The notes beneath the pieces are model-generated. The model saw only the letters and a list, made by a program, of their open reading frames with translations, searched no databases and was not told the origin of the DNA. Position numbers and translations under genes: made by a program. A DNA stretch of 64,000 nt from Ustilago trichophora. Lineage: Eukaryota; Basidiomycota; Ustilaginomycetes; Ustilaginales; Ustilaginaceae. The DNA lies in NCBI GenBank assembly GCA_900323505.1, contig OOIN01000024.1:372001-436000 (forward strand). The letters run 5' to 3'. Shown in pieces: positions 18,992 through 28,213 of this stretch. Position 1 is the first letter of the stretch; each line of letters begins with the position of its first letter.

Positions 18992-20428
18992 GATGGGCGA
19001 CTTGAAGTTTAGTGATCAACGTGAGCTGAACTGAGATGTAGCAACGGCAGGAGTGGGAATCAAAAGCGTCGACGGATAAAGTCCGCACGACTAAGCACGA
19101 GGGGGGAGCTCGGCTGTGAGCTGTAATGCTGCCAGGCTACTTGGCTCGTGGTTGGGACGGTCAGACGGTCATGAACAGGTTAAGATGGAGACGTGGCCAC
19201 TTTTAGGCGATGAGTTGCGTGTATCAGGGGGATGATGAGAGTGGGATGCGGGTATGGGATGGTTGCTGCCGGAAGGTGTGAATGTTGGATGCAACGCTGG
19301 ATGGATGGGTGACGGCTGCGTATGATTAGTGTTGCCCTGTCGGAAGATGCTGTCTATGCAAATGGTAGTGAGATGGAGCAAGGAGATGGGAAATGGATGT
19401 AAAGGAAGCAATGACAGAGACAGAGAGAGATACGGAGGAGTTGGTTGAATGGATGGATGAATGGATAAATAAGGCCAAATCAATACGGAGGATAGAGATG
19501 GAAGATGTGCAAGGCAATGCGGAAGCAAAGAGAGTGAACAAAGCCACTGACACGCACGCATCGATCAAAATGATGGCAAGAATGTCGAGAAAAACGGAGC
19601 CTTGGTTGCTTCGCTCTATGGCTTCGCTTTCGTTGCTCCTTGCTGCCGCCGAGGTATGCTGTAGCCTTACCCAACCGAGCTCCATTTACGCCATTGCAAA
19701 CATCCCTCTTCCACAGTTAGACCGATCGAGTGATGCTTTGACTATACACAGTTTCAAACGCGTCGTGTGGTTTGCTTAGAACTAAAAGAAAGAAAAAAGT
19801 GTGGGTTTGTGCGAGCGGAGCATGTGGAATCTCATCAAACGCGTCCAAATGTGCCAATTTCCTCATCAGTCACATCTTCTCTACAGTCACATTTGGGCGT
19901 TCAGATGATGTTCGCGTAAATTGATTTTGAGGTTTCAACGCGTCCGTCCCCTTTCAAGGAAGTCCCCTTTCAAGGAATGTAGAGACGTGTCGCGTAAATG
20001 ACTTTGTATGCCAACACATCCGAAATCGGCACGCAAATCGCTCGCTAAACAGATCTGATCGGGAATCACAAACTGCAAAGCTCAGCTCGCCAATCCAGAG
20101 AGAAGAGAAGGGAAAAGGCTAAATTGTCGGGATCCCTCGGCGAAATTCATACGACATGGACTGAGCCACTCTGCACAGTTACACGCATTCACAAAGCATG
20201 TTACAGTCACCAGGCCACACTGAGATCCTGTCGAGATTCGTGATTGCCGGCAAATTGCGTTTTCTTTGGCGTTGCGTCTCTGTTTCTGTGGCACGCACGC
20301 TTCACGCTCCAAGATGCCAATGAGGTATCAGCTCGATAAGCACGTCGCAATTGCACACGACACCTTGTTCATACCATCATTCCTCTCCTCCCATCCATTC
20401 ACGCCCCATCCATCCGAGCGCCTCTACC
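18992..20428. promoter_or_regulatory. Divergent promoter region with three ACGCGT (MCB-like) elements
   Basis: 1.4 kb between divergently transcribed genes. ACGCGT occurs at 19758-19763, 19839-19844 and 19938-19943, each within an (A/C)AACGCGTC context. ACGCGT is the core of the MluI cell-cycle box bound by MBF in yeasts. No convincing gene was found here; the ORFs within it are short and low complexity. Confidence 0.5.
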
Positions 20429-23227
20429 ATGGCTTCTGCATCCTCTTTCGCCGCGCTCAAAGCGCAGAGGGATGCTCGACGTAATCCTCTCGTGACCGCT
20501 GCTGCCTCAAACTCGGACACTTCATACCAAATAGGTCACGATTCGACCATCCCTGGTGATATGGGTCCTTCCGCGCCACCATCTGTTGCACAAGCACAGG
20601 CACAATCACAAGCGCAATCCGGCGCTGTTCCTATCCCATCCAATCGTTCAGCGTCTTCTCGTCCAATCGCAGTGGGCTCAACAAGCGCGACAGCGGCGGC
20701 TCCCAGTGGCATCGGCAGTCAGAGACCTCCCACCGATGCTCAACAGCCTCCATCCAAAGAGAAACCCGAGCCCGGTGCCGCCGGTAGTCGGGTGAGGCTG
20801 CCCGACATCCAGGATCTCGAACTTCGCTTCGATGCTTACTCGAGCGAGCGTGCTCTCTTCTACGCACCTCTGCCCAAAAATGGTCCTACTCCCGCAGATT
20901 TCTCAACATCCAGCTCTTCCTCTGCGTTCTCCCCTCCCAATGGATCCCGCTCGCTCTCAGGCTCCATGTCCTACTCGTACTCTCAGCTCTTGTCCAGCTC
21001 CTATTCGGCTCCCGGTGGATGGGCAGCAGCTGGCATCTCGAGCTGTCGACCAGGTGATGTGCTCCTTCGCGTACGTCCCGAGGTGGCTGTTCTGTCTACA
21101 GCTCTGCTCGAGCAACGCTGCTCGGCTTGCTATTCCCCTCCAGCCTCTGAACCAGGTAGCAAGCTGCAAAGATGCTCTGCTTGCAAGGTCGTGCGCTACT
21201 GCTCGGCAGCATGTCAGAGGCGTGATTGGCCCACCCATCGGGACGAGTGCAAGGCGCTCAAGGCCATGCAGCAGCTCCATACCTACACGTCGGCTCTGCG
21301 ACAGCAACGACAATTGGATCAATGCCTCGCAGGTCGTTTTGCCAACAGTCAAGGAGGAAGCGCCCCATTTGGCATCGGCTCGTTCCAAGATAATGACGAG
21401 GTCGTAGCAGCTGCCGCTGCCGCTGGGCACCTTCAGGATCGAGACAGCGAAGAAGGAAGTGCCGACGAAAAGGATGGTGACGGTGACGGTGACGGTGACG
21501 GTGACGAGAGTTCCAAGACCGGATCCGCCGCCAAACAGGATCGCATTCGTTTGCCAAGCTCAATGATGCGTGCGCTGGCTCGATGGATCTGGGCACGCAG
21601 CCGTGTTGCTGCTGGTGGCAAAGACAAGGTTAGAGGCCAAGGTGGCGATCTGCTCGAGCTCTGCTCGCATCGCGAGCGCTTTGCTCCCGAACAGCTCCAG
21701 CAGCAGGCACAGCTGGCGCTTCACCTTGCACAGTATCTCACTGCATCTGCACGCGCAACAGCCACGTTTGGACCGGTCTCAAAGGGGGAAGCTCACCTGG
21801 ACGAGATGCTGCAACCCGAGTCCACCTTTTCGCAAGGCGAGGCACTACGGGCGCTCGGCATCGACTCGGCTACGGAATTGCTGGACCTCGTCTGCCAGTT
21901 CTCTTGCAACTCGTTCACGCTCACCGACAGCGATCTGAACCCACTAGGCGTTTGCATGCACCCAAGCATGGCTATGGTCAACCATGCCTGTACCCCCAAT
22001 GCAGCGGTTGTCTTTCCATTTGGAGGCTCTGCCAAGCACCGACAGCAAAAGTGGAACGATGGCGAAGACAAGATTATGCAGCTCGTGGCACTGCGGGCGA
22101 TCGAACCGGGTGAGGAGCTGCTCATCTCGTACGTCGATATTGCCGACACTTATGAAGAGCGAAAAAGCTACCTCAAGAAGCGCTACTGCTTTGACTGCCG
22201 CTGCGACTTGTGTCGCAAGAGTCATGCCAAGCTGGCACCTGCCAACGGACCAGCGTTTGCATCGCCTGCGTCGTCGTCATACCAAGGATTCGGAGTGCGT
22301 CCGCCGCAGCCCAACAACTGGATCGATCCTCGACGTGCCGTGTGGTGCCCACATCGATGTGGTGGCTGGATCGATGGATTCTCTTTCGAGTCGCAACCAA
22401 GTGCACAGGGTGGCCCATCAGCTCCACCACCCGCAGGCCCGGCCAAGTGCAACAAGTGTCACTCGGTGGCCAATGTTACTTGGTCAGACGTGGCAGAGGA
22501 TACACAACAGGCCAAGGAAGTGCTCAAGCAAGCCTCACGACTGTTGGACCGGGGTGAGGCAGAGGCGGCGTGGAGTCAGTGTGCATCGGTGCTTGCGGTG
22601 CTTGTGGAGCGATATCCACCTTCATGGCAACCGCTCTTCCAGCTGCTGAGATTGGCAACTACATGCTTGATCCAAGTGGGATCGTTCCTGTTATCGCAGG
22701 AGCCAGTCGATGCATCGAATGAGGAGGCAGCAGTGTATTGCTTTGACGAAGCGGTTCGAATGCAGATGCTAGTGGTGGCAGGCACGCAAGCCTCGAATAC
22801 ACCCATCTACGCCAAGGGACACCCGGCACGTGCGATTGCCATTGCGACGTTGGCCAAGCTGGTGCTTGCACAGTTCGACCACGCACATCGTCTCGGTCAG
22901 CGTGAAGCAGGCGATGGAGCCGAGAAAGTAACATTGCCGTCGAGCACAAAGTCGAGTGCTTCAGTCTACCGTGCTGCAGTCGAACAAACGACGGCTCAAG
23001 GTGGCAAGACTCTGTCAATCTTGAAAGACCCACCGAGCGTACCCCAAGAGATGCGAGTGGAGCTGGCCAAGCAATTGCTGACACAGTCGATCGAAGAGCT
23101 CGACATTGGCTTTGGAAGGTCGAATCAAGGTGGTCGCACAGGACGGGAGATGCGCACAGCGTTGAACGAGGTAGAAGAAGAGATGACGATGCTTGCTCAA
23201 CAGACCAGCTCACTTTCAGTGTCATGA
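20429..23227 (+). CDS. SET and MYND domain protein (SMYD-like methyltransferase)
   Basis: A 932-residue protein; the start at 20429 has a strong context (ACCATGG) and was preferred over the in-frame ATG at 20351. A MYND zinc finger spans about 231-272 (CSACYSP, CSACKVVRYCSAACQ, HRDEC). The SET part resumes after an acidic insert that includes a perfect Asp-Gly repeat (about 355): NSFTLTDSDLNPLGVCMHPS, the NHACTPN motif (about 517) and EELLISYVD, with post-SET cysteines in CFDCRCDLC (about 587). The C-terminal 300 residues look helical, with TPR-like composition, as in SMYD proteins. Proteins of this type methylate lysines on histones or other proteins using S-adenosylmethionine; the substrate cannot be read from sequence. 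The long Ser/Ala/Gln-rich N-terminus is unusual. Confidence 0.88.
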   Translation: MASASSFAALKAQRDARRNPLVTAAASNSDTSYQIGHDSTIPGDMGPSAPPSVAQAQAQSQAQSGAVPIPSNRSASSRPIAVGSTSATAAAPSGIGSQRPPTDAQQPPSKEKPEPGAAGSRVRLPDIQDLELRFDAYSSERALFYAPLPKNGPTPADFSTSSSSSAFSPPNGSRSLSGSMSYSYSQLLSSSYSAPGGWAAAGISSCRPGDVLLRVRPEVAVLSTALLEQRCSACYSPPASEPGSKLQRCSACKVVRYCSAACQRRDWPTHRDECKALKAMQQLHTYTSALRQQRQLDQCLAGRFANSQGGSAPFGIGSFQDNDEVVAAAAAAGHLQDRDSEEGSADEKDGDGDGDGDGDESSKTGSAAKQDRIRLPSSMMRALARWIWARSRVAAGGKDKVRGQGGDLLELCSHRERFAPEQLQQQAQLALHLAQYLTASARATATFGPVSKGEAHLDEMLQPESTFSQGEALRALGIDSATELLDLVCQFSCNSFTLTDSDLNPLGVCMHPSMAMVNHACTPNAAVVFPFGGSAKHRQQKWNDGEDKIMQLVALRAIEPGEELLISYVDIADTYEERKSYLKKRYCFDCRCDLCRKSHAKLAPANGPAFASPASSSYQGFGVRPPQPNNWIDPRRAVWCPHRCGGWIDGFSFESQPSAQGGPSAPPPAGPAKCNKCHSVANVTWSDVAEDTQQAKEVLKQASRLLDRGEAEAAWSQCASVLAVLVERYPPSWQPLFQLLRLATTCLIQVGSFLLSQEPVDASNEEAAVYCFDEAVRMQMLVVAGTQASNTPIYAKGHPARAIAIATLAKLVLAQFDHAHRLGQREAGDGAEKVTLPSSTKSSASVYRAAVEQTTAQGGKTLSILKDPPSVPQEMRVELAKQLLTQSIEELDIGFGRSNQGGRTGREMRTALNEVEEEMTMLAQQTSSLSVS
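21472..21509 (+). repeat. Coding minisatellite (6-bp unit GGTGAC)
   Basis: A run of about five or six copies of GGTGAC within the SET/MYND gene encodes alternating Asp-Gly in the acidic insert between the MYND and SET parts. It is likely length-variable between strains. Confidence 0.8.
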
Positions 23228-23807
23228 TGTTGATTCTCTCTAAATGAAGCATGACGATCTTTTGGATGCTAACATCTGAAACCTTTGAAAAGCAGCCAAA
23301 TGTGAGTGTCAGCCTGCGCTTTGGTGTGATGGTCGACGCGTCTCTGCTTAACGCGAGTCAAAGACAAAGATGGAGAGAGAGAGACAGAGACTGCCAAAGT
23401 GCGCTTTCTCAGCCAACGCGTTGAAATCCAACACTTTTTTTAGGCACAGGAGAGACAGGCTGGCTGAGCAACGGCAACGGCAACGGCAACGCACAGCTCC
23501 ACTCTTGAAAGAAAGACAGACGCGACTCTGCCTCCGCCATATCCACAATTCATTCCATCTGGCTTGATTCGCTTTATCTCCCTACATCATTCCTTCTATC
23601 TCAGCACTCGATACCACTACAAGGTCCTTTCTCTTCCAACACAGCCACCTCACGATTTCAATCTGCATCGTCATCAACCCGACCAAAACCGACCGCGCGT
23701 TTCAGCATACATAGCATTCGCACCGGGAGGCTGCGCATTGCTTCCAGCTGCCCTGTCACAGTGCTCATCATCACGTTCGCCGCCATAGCAGGACTGTATA
23801 CCACATC
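23228..23807 (+). promoter_or_regulatory. pds5 upstream region with two ACGCGT elements
   Basis: About 0.6 kb between the SET/MYND stop and the pds5 start. ACGCGT is at 23336-23341 and 23416-23421, with a near-match ACGCGA between them. A CAACGG hexamer repeat lies at about 23466-23492. Cohesion genes are typical MBF targets in yeasts, so the sites are plausible cell-cycle elements. Confidence 0.5.
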
Positions 23808-26800
23808 ATGGTGACCGCGACATCCACTTCCAGCTCCACAGCTGGCTCCTCAACAGGCGCACCAGCCGCGCGCAGGCAAGCACTTGCCCGTCTCTCACTC
23901 AAGGGCAAGCTCTACCAAAAGGGTTCTTCCACAGATGCGCTCCTCAAGCGTGTGCGACAGGTTCGCACAGAGCTTAGCGAGATGGATCAGGATGCCGTCG
24001 ACGTCAACTCGCTCAAAGACGTCTGCAAGGAGCTCGTCACACCCGCACTCATGCTTCACAAGGACAAGGCAGTCAAAGCCAACGTCGCCTGCTGTCTGGC
24101 AGATATGCTTCGTCTCTTTGCTCCCAATGCTCCCTTCACCCCTTCAGAACTTCGCGACATCTTCCAATTCTTCCTTCACCAACTCACCATGCCACAAGCC
24201 GGTCTCTCCAAACCCAACGGTCCGCAATATCCCGAGTATTTTTATCTCCTCGAAAACCTCAGCAACGTCAAGTCGGCCACGCTCATCTGCGATCTTGCCA
24301 ATGCAGACGAATTGATGACAGAATACTTCAAGGCCTTTCTCGACCTTGCGCGTCCCGACATGTCCAAGAATGTCGAGATCTGCATGGCTGATGTCCTGGT
24401 TCAGCTCATCGACGAAGGCGTTGCTCTCCCCTCCGAAGTTCTCGATCTCCTCCTCGCCAACTTTACATCCAAGGCCATCAAGCATAACCCCGCTGCCCAT
24501 CGACTCGCCGTCGAAGTGTGCTCCAACACCAAGGATCGCTTGCAGAAGAACGTCGCCCAGTACTTTAACGAGGTCATCCTTTCTGCCACTCAGGAGGACG
24601 AACAGGATGAACGCCTGGAAAGCTTGCAGACCGCACATTCCCTCATCGTCCAGATCAACCGTGTCGTTCCCTCGCTTCTCCTCAACGTCATCCCTCAGCT
24701 CGAAGAAGAGCTCAAAGCAGAAGATGTCCAGCTCCGAGTTCTTGCCACCAAAGTCCTGGCTCAGATGTTTGCCGAGAAGCCATCGGCTACCGCTGCTGAA
24801 AGCAGTGATCTCGCCCGGAGGTATCCTGGTACATGGCGAGCCTGGCTCGGCAGGGCCAACGACAAGTCTTCCAGCTTGCGTGTCGTCTGGGCCGAATGCA
24901 CAAAGCCCATCCTCGTTCACCATCCCGAATTGCGTCATGACCTGACACCTATCCTCGAGAACAAGCTCCTGGAACCAGACGAGCGCGTACGTGCCGCCAC
25001 GGCAAAGATGCTCGGCTCGCTCGACTACGAGACTGCTTTGCACCATGTCGAAAAGTCGGTGCTGCTCAAGCTAGCCGATCGATGCAAGGATAAAAAGACG
25101 CTTGTCCGCAGAGAGTCGCTCGAGGCCGTTGGCAAGCTCTTTGACATGGCTTACTCGGAAATCGACAACAACGATCCTGCCGCCATTCAACAGTTTGCGT
25201 GGATCCCACAGGAGGTCTTCAACTGTCTCTATGCTGGTCAGGTCGACGTCCAGGTGCTTGTTGCCGCCACTGTCGAAAAGTACATCCTACCCATCCCAGC
25301 CAACCTCGAAGAGGATGAGGCAGCGTGGACCCAGCGTCTTCTTCTCGTCATGAAGTACCTCGAGCCCGAAGCCACCAAGGCCATGCTGCGTCTCAGCAAC
25401 CTCATTTTCGTGCGCCCGGCACTGTGGGACCGCTTCCTAGACTGCTGCGAACAGTACAATGGCGGTGATGTCGCACCGGACAAGGATTCAAACGTGGTCA
25501 AGACCGCCATGGCGGATCGCATCCGACGATGTGCTGGATTGTTCGCCGACCCCGAGCGCGCAAAGACCGACCTGCACGCGTTTGCCAAGCTCAACGATAC
25601 GCGCATCTACCGTCTCATTCGCACCTGCTTCGATCCGCAGACCGACCTCAAGACGGCGGTCAAGAGCAGAAACGACGCTCTTCGACGTGTCGAGAATGCC
25701 AATGCCAGCATCCTCGATACCTTGACCGTGTTCATTCGCAGCGGATCCTACTTGATCTTGAACAGGTCGTCGGTGCCTACGCTCATCCGCAAGCTGTCAC
25801 ACAACGCAACTTCGGCATCGCAGCGTGCGAAAGCAGCCTCTTCCTCTCAGTCCCAGTCCCAATCGCAGGGTGGCAGCGAAGCGACGGATGCCGAGACACA
25901 CCGCGCATCGGCCAACGAGCTGCTTGAATTCATTGCGAAACGATGCCCGGCTATGTTGGCGATGCACGTCCCAGAGCTGTGCAAGGCGCTCTTCGAAGAG
26001 TCCAATGCAATGCTCACGCAGACGTGCTTGCAAGGCCTCGCGGCTATCGCGCAATGGAACACTTCAAAAGTGCAACTCGACAAGAAGGCGGTGGAACGTC
26101 TAGCCAAGCTGATTCTCAAGGGCACACCGCTTCAGGCCAAGTTTGCTTCCAAGCTGTTGGCCATTGTTGCCACTGGCGCAGCCCGTGGTGGACGCAAGGT
26201 CGCCGGGCAGAAGCCTGGTACGCCGGGCACATCTGTCTCCAGCAGCGCTGCCTTTGGCGTTCTCGAAGAGGTGCTCGACTCGCTAGCCAAGCATCTTGCC
26301 ACCGCCAAGCCTGAGCGACAGGTGGCCATCCTATACAGCTTGGCACAATTCTTCAAGCATGCACCCGATGCTTCAGAGAACGTCAGCAGCACCGTGGTTC
26401 GTACCATTCTGTCGGACATTTTGCTGAAGCCACTGCCGGCAAGCAAGGCCAAGGCGTACGCCAACGGAAGCGAGGACTGGATCGAGGACGCCAATGTCGA
26501 CCACGAGCTGCGTGCCAAACTGCTTTCGCTTCAAGTGCTCACCAGGAGATGCGAGGCGTTCGGCGAGACGGACAGTGCTGGAGACATGGCCAAGCCCATC
26601 TTCCGACTGTTGTGGGCAGTGGTGGGAGCAGGAGAGGCGAAAGCCCTCAATACGCCTGCCCCGGCCAAGTCGCGCATGCGCCTGCAAGCCGCCGTCTGCG
26701 TTCTCAAGCTTGCTCGCCACCCTTCCTACGATGCCTGCATTGGACGAGAATATCTGGATCTGGCATTCACCGTACAGGACGAATCGTTCAACGTTCGCTC

Positions 26801-27668
26801 GCGGATCCTGCACAAATTGCTGACATACCTGCAAGCCCGTCGAATCGACAGCCGATTCCTCGCCATGGCGTTTTTGGCCGCCTACGATCCTGAGGATGAG
26901 AATCGCAACATGGTCTTGCGTTATTGTCAAGGCAACTCTCGCAGCCTTCAACCAGACCAACGACTCAAACACCTCGACGTATCTTTCCCACGTCTCATCC
27001 ACCTTCTCGCGCATCATCCCGATTTCTCTCGCGAGACAAAGGAAGACCTGATCCAATTCATCCGCTACATTGAATTCTTCCTCGACTCGCTATCCTCCCC
27101 TTCCAACGTTTCTCTGTTCTACTACCTCGCCACTCGCGTAAAAGGCGTCCGAGACGCTGAAACCCAAGGAGCATCCGAGAATCTCTACGCTCTCTCCGAG
27201 CTTTCCCAACTCGTTATCAAGAAACGAGCTGCTCAACAGGGGTGGGCCATCGAATCGTACCCTGGAAAAGTCACCTTGCCCGGGGACATTTTTAAACCGT
27301 TGCCAAGCCGAGAAGTTCAAAGGGAAATCTACGAAAGGCAGTATCTACCTGCCGACCTCGTCCGTCAGTTGGGAGAGTTCAAAGTGAAACCTTCCAAAGC
27401 TAACGGTGCAACGGGGACAGGGGCAAAATTCAGCATGGCTAGTATCAAAGCGTCCTCGGGTGGCGGTGGGACAAAGCGTAAAGCAACCAGTGTCAAAAGT
27501 GGCAAGAAAGGTAAAGGTGCAAAGAGGGGTAAGAAGAGAAGAAAGGACGACGATGACGATTCTGATGATCAAGATGAAAGTAGCGAGCTTAGCGAGGACA
27601 AAGATGAAGATCAAGAGGAAGAGGAAGATGGGGGAAACGAAAGCTCGGATTTGAGCGAAGAAGAGTAG
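23808..27668 (+). CDS. pds5: Sister-chromatid cohesion protein Pds5
   Basis: A 1286-residue HEAT-repeat protein. The N-terminal region is diagnostic: LLKRVRQVRTELSEMDQD, then VCKELVTPALMLHKDKAVKANVACCLADMLRLFAPNAP, matching the start of Pds5/Spo76/BimD. Repeated helical pairs run through about residue 1120. The C-terminus is first basic (Lys/Gly-rich, about 1200-1245) and then strongly acidic, ending DLSEEE, a common tail type for this family. Pds5 binds cohesin on chromosomes and regulates loading, release and acetylation. The ORF is intact and uninterrupted. The mobile element starting at 27985 lies 316 bp beyond the stop and does not disturb the gene. Two MCB-like elements upstream suggest G1/S expression. 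Confidence 0.93.
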   Translation: MVTATSTSSSTAGSSTGAPAARRQALARLSLKGKLYQKGSSTDALLKRVRQVRTELSEMDQDAVDVNSLKDVCKELVTPALMLHKDKAVKANVACCLADMLRLFAPNAPFTPSELRDIFQFFLHQLTMPQAGLSKPNGPQYPEYFYLLENLSNVKSATLICDLANADELMTEYFKAFLDLARPDMSKNVEICMADVLVQLIDEGVALPSEVLDLLLANFTSKAIKHNPAAHRLAVEVCSNTKDRLQKNVAQYFNEVILSATQEDEQDERLESLQTAHSLIVQINRVVPSLLLNVIPQLEEELKAEDVQLRVLATKVLAQMFAEKPSATAAESSDLARRYPGTWRAWLGRANDKSSSLRVVWAECTKPILVHHPELRHDLTPILENKLLEPDERVRAATAKMLGSLDYETALHHVEKSVLLKLADRCKDKKTLVRRESLEAVGKLFDMAYSEIDNNDPAAIQQFAWIPQEVFNCLYAGQVDVQVLVAATVEKYILPIPANLEEDEAAWTQRLLLVMKYLEPEATKAMLRLSNLIFVRPALWDRFLDCCEQYNGGDVAPDKDSNVVKTAMADRIRRCAGLFADPERAKTDLHAFAKLNDTRIYRLIRTCFDPQTDLKTAVKSRNDALRRVENANASILDTLTVFIRSGSYLILNRSSVPTLIRKLSHNATSASQRAKAASSSQSQSQSQGGSEATDAETHRASANELLEFIAKRCPAMLAMHVPELCKALFEESNAMLTQTCLQGLAAIAQWNTSKVQLDKKAVERLAKLILKGTPLQAKFASKLLAIVATGAARGGRKVAGQKPGTPGTSVSSSAAFGVLEEVLDSLAKHLATAKPERQVAILYSLAQFFKHAPDASENVSSTVVRTILSDILLKPLPASKAKAYANGSEDWIEDANVDHELRAKLLSLQVLTRRCEAFGETDSAGDMAKPIFRLLWAVVGAGEAKALNTPAPAKSRMRLQAAVCVLKLARHPSYDACIGREYLDLAFTVQDESFNVRSRILHKLLTYLQARRIDSRFLAMAFLAAYDPEDENRNMVLRYCQGNSRSLQPDQRLKHLDVSFPRLIHLLAHHPDFSRETKEDLIQFIRYIEFFLDSLSSPSNVSLFYYLATRVKGVRDAETQGASENLYALSELSQLVIKKRAAQQGWAIESYPGKVTLPGDIFKPLPSREVQREIYERQYLPADLVRQLGEFKVKPSKANGATGTGAKFSMASIKASSGGGGTKRKATSVKSGKKGKGAKRGKKRRKDDDDDSDDQDESSELSEDKDEDQEEEEDGGNESSDLSEEE

Positions 27669-27984
27669 TCGTTGTACTGTGCCCCTTTTGTACTTTTTGT
27701 ACGCAGTCTGCACGGCATGTTATAAGATATGTTGTTTGGTAAAGTTTTTTCCTTCTTTTTTTCTTCTTTTTTTCTTGAGCTTTCAGTTGCCGATGTTGTA
27801 CATTTGGGAGGCCTCAGCGTTCGAATTTTTCAGAGAGGTTTATCGGATGGTTTGGGGATGTTGCTTCATGTGGGCTGTGCATCCAACCTGCGTGTGTGTG
27901 TGAGAAGGAGAGAGGAATCTGCTATACTATACACGGGAATGAAAGGTACGATACAGCACAGTACGCAAGATACACATTCAGATA
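27669..27984. other. 3' flank of pds5 up to the transposon target site
   Basis: About 0.3 kb with T-rich tracts near 27748-27776 and no gene. It ends with the TA at 27983-27984 that is duplicated on the far side of the pogo-like element. Confidence 0.6.
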
Positions 27985-28026
27985 ACGTAATTACAGTAGT
28001 ACCGACGCATATGTAGTACCGACGCG
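27985..28026 (+). repeat. Left terminal inverted repeat of pogo-like element
   Basis: Begins ACGTAATTACAGTAGTACCG and matches the reverse complement of 31132-31173 at all 42 positions. Inside it the 13-mer GTAGTACCGACGC occurs twice in direct orientation, a likely doubled transposase-binding site. Confidence 0.95.
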
Positions 28027-28213
28027 CTGAGTCATTTCTGAGTCCCACCGAATCTGATGTCAGTACCCCCATATGATCGCGTCTGTGTTTGTCCGAAGCC
28101 TGCATGAGACCCACCATCCGACTTTCCGGAACCCCTCATCATCATCGCATTTACCATCAATACCACTCAATTCCACAATCAAACCTTATTCTACTGCATT
28201 TCTGGTCACCAGC

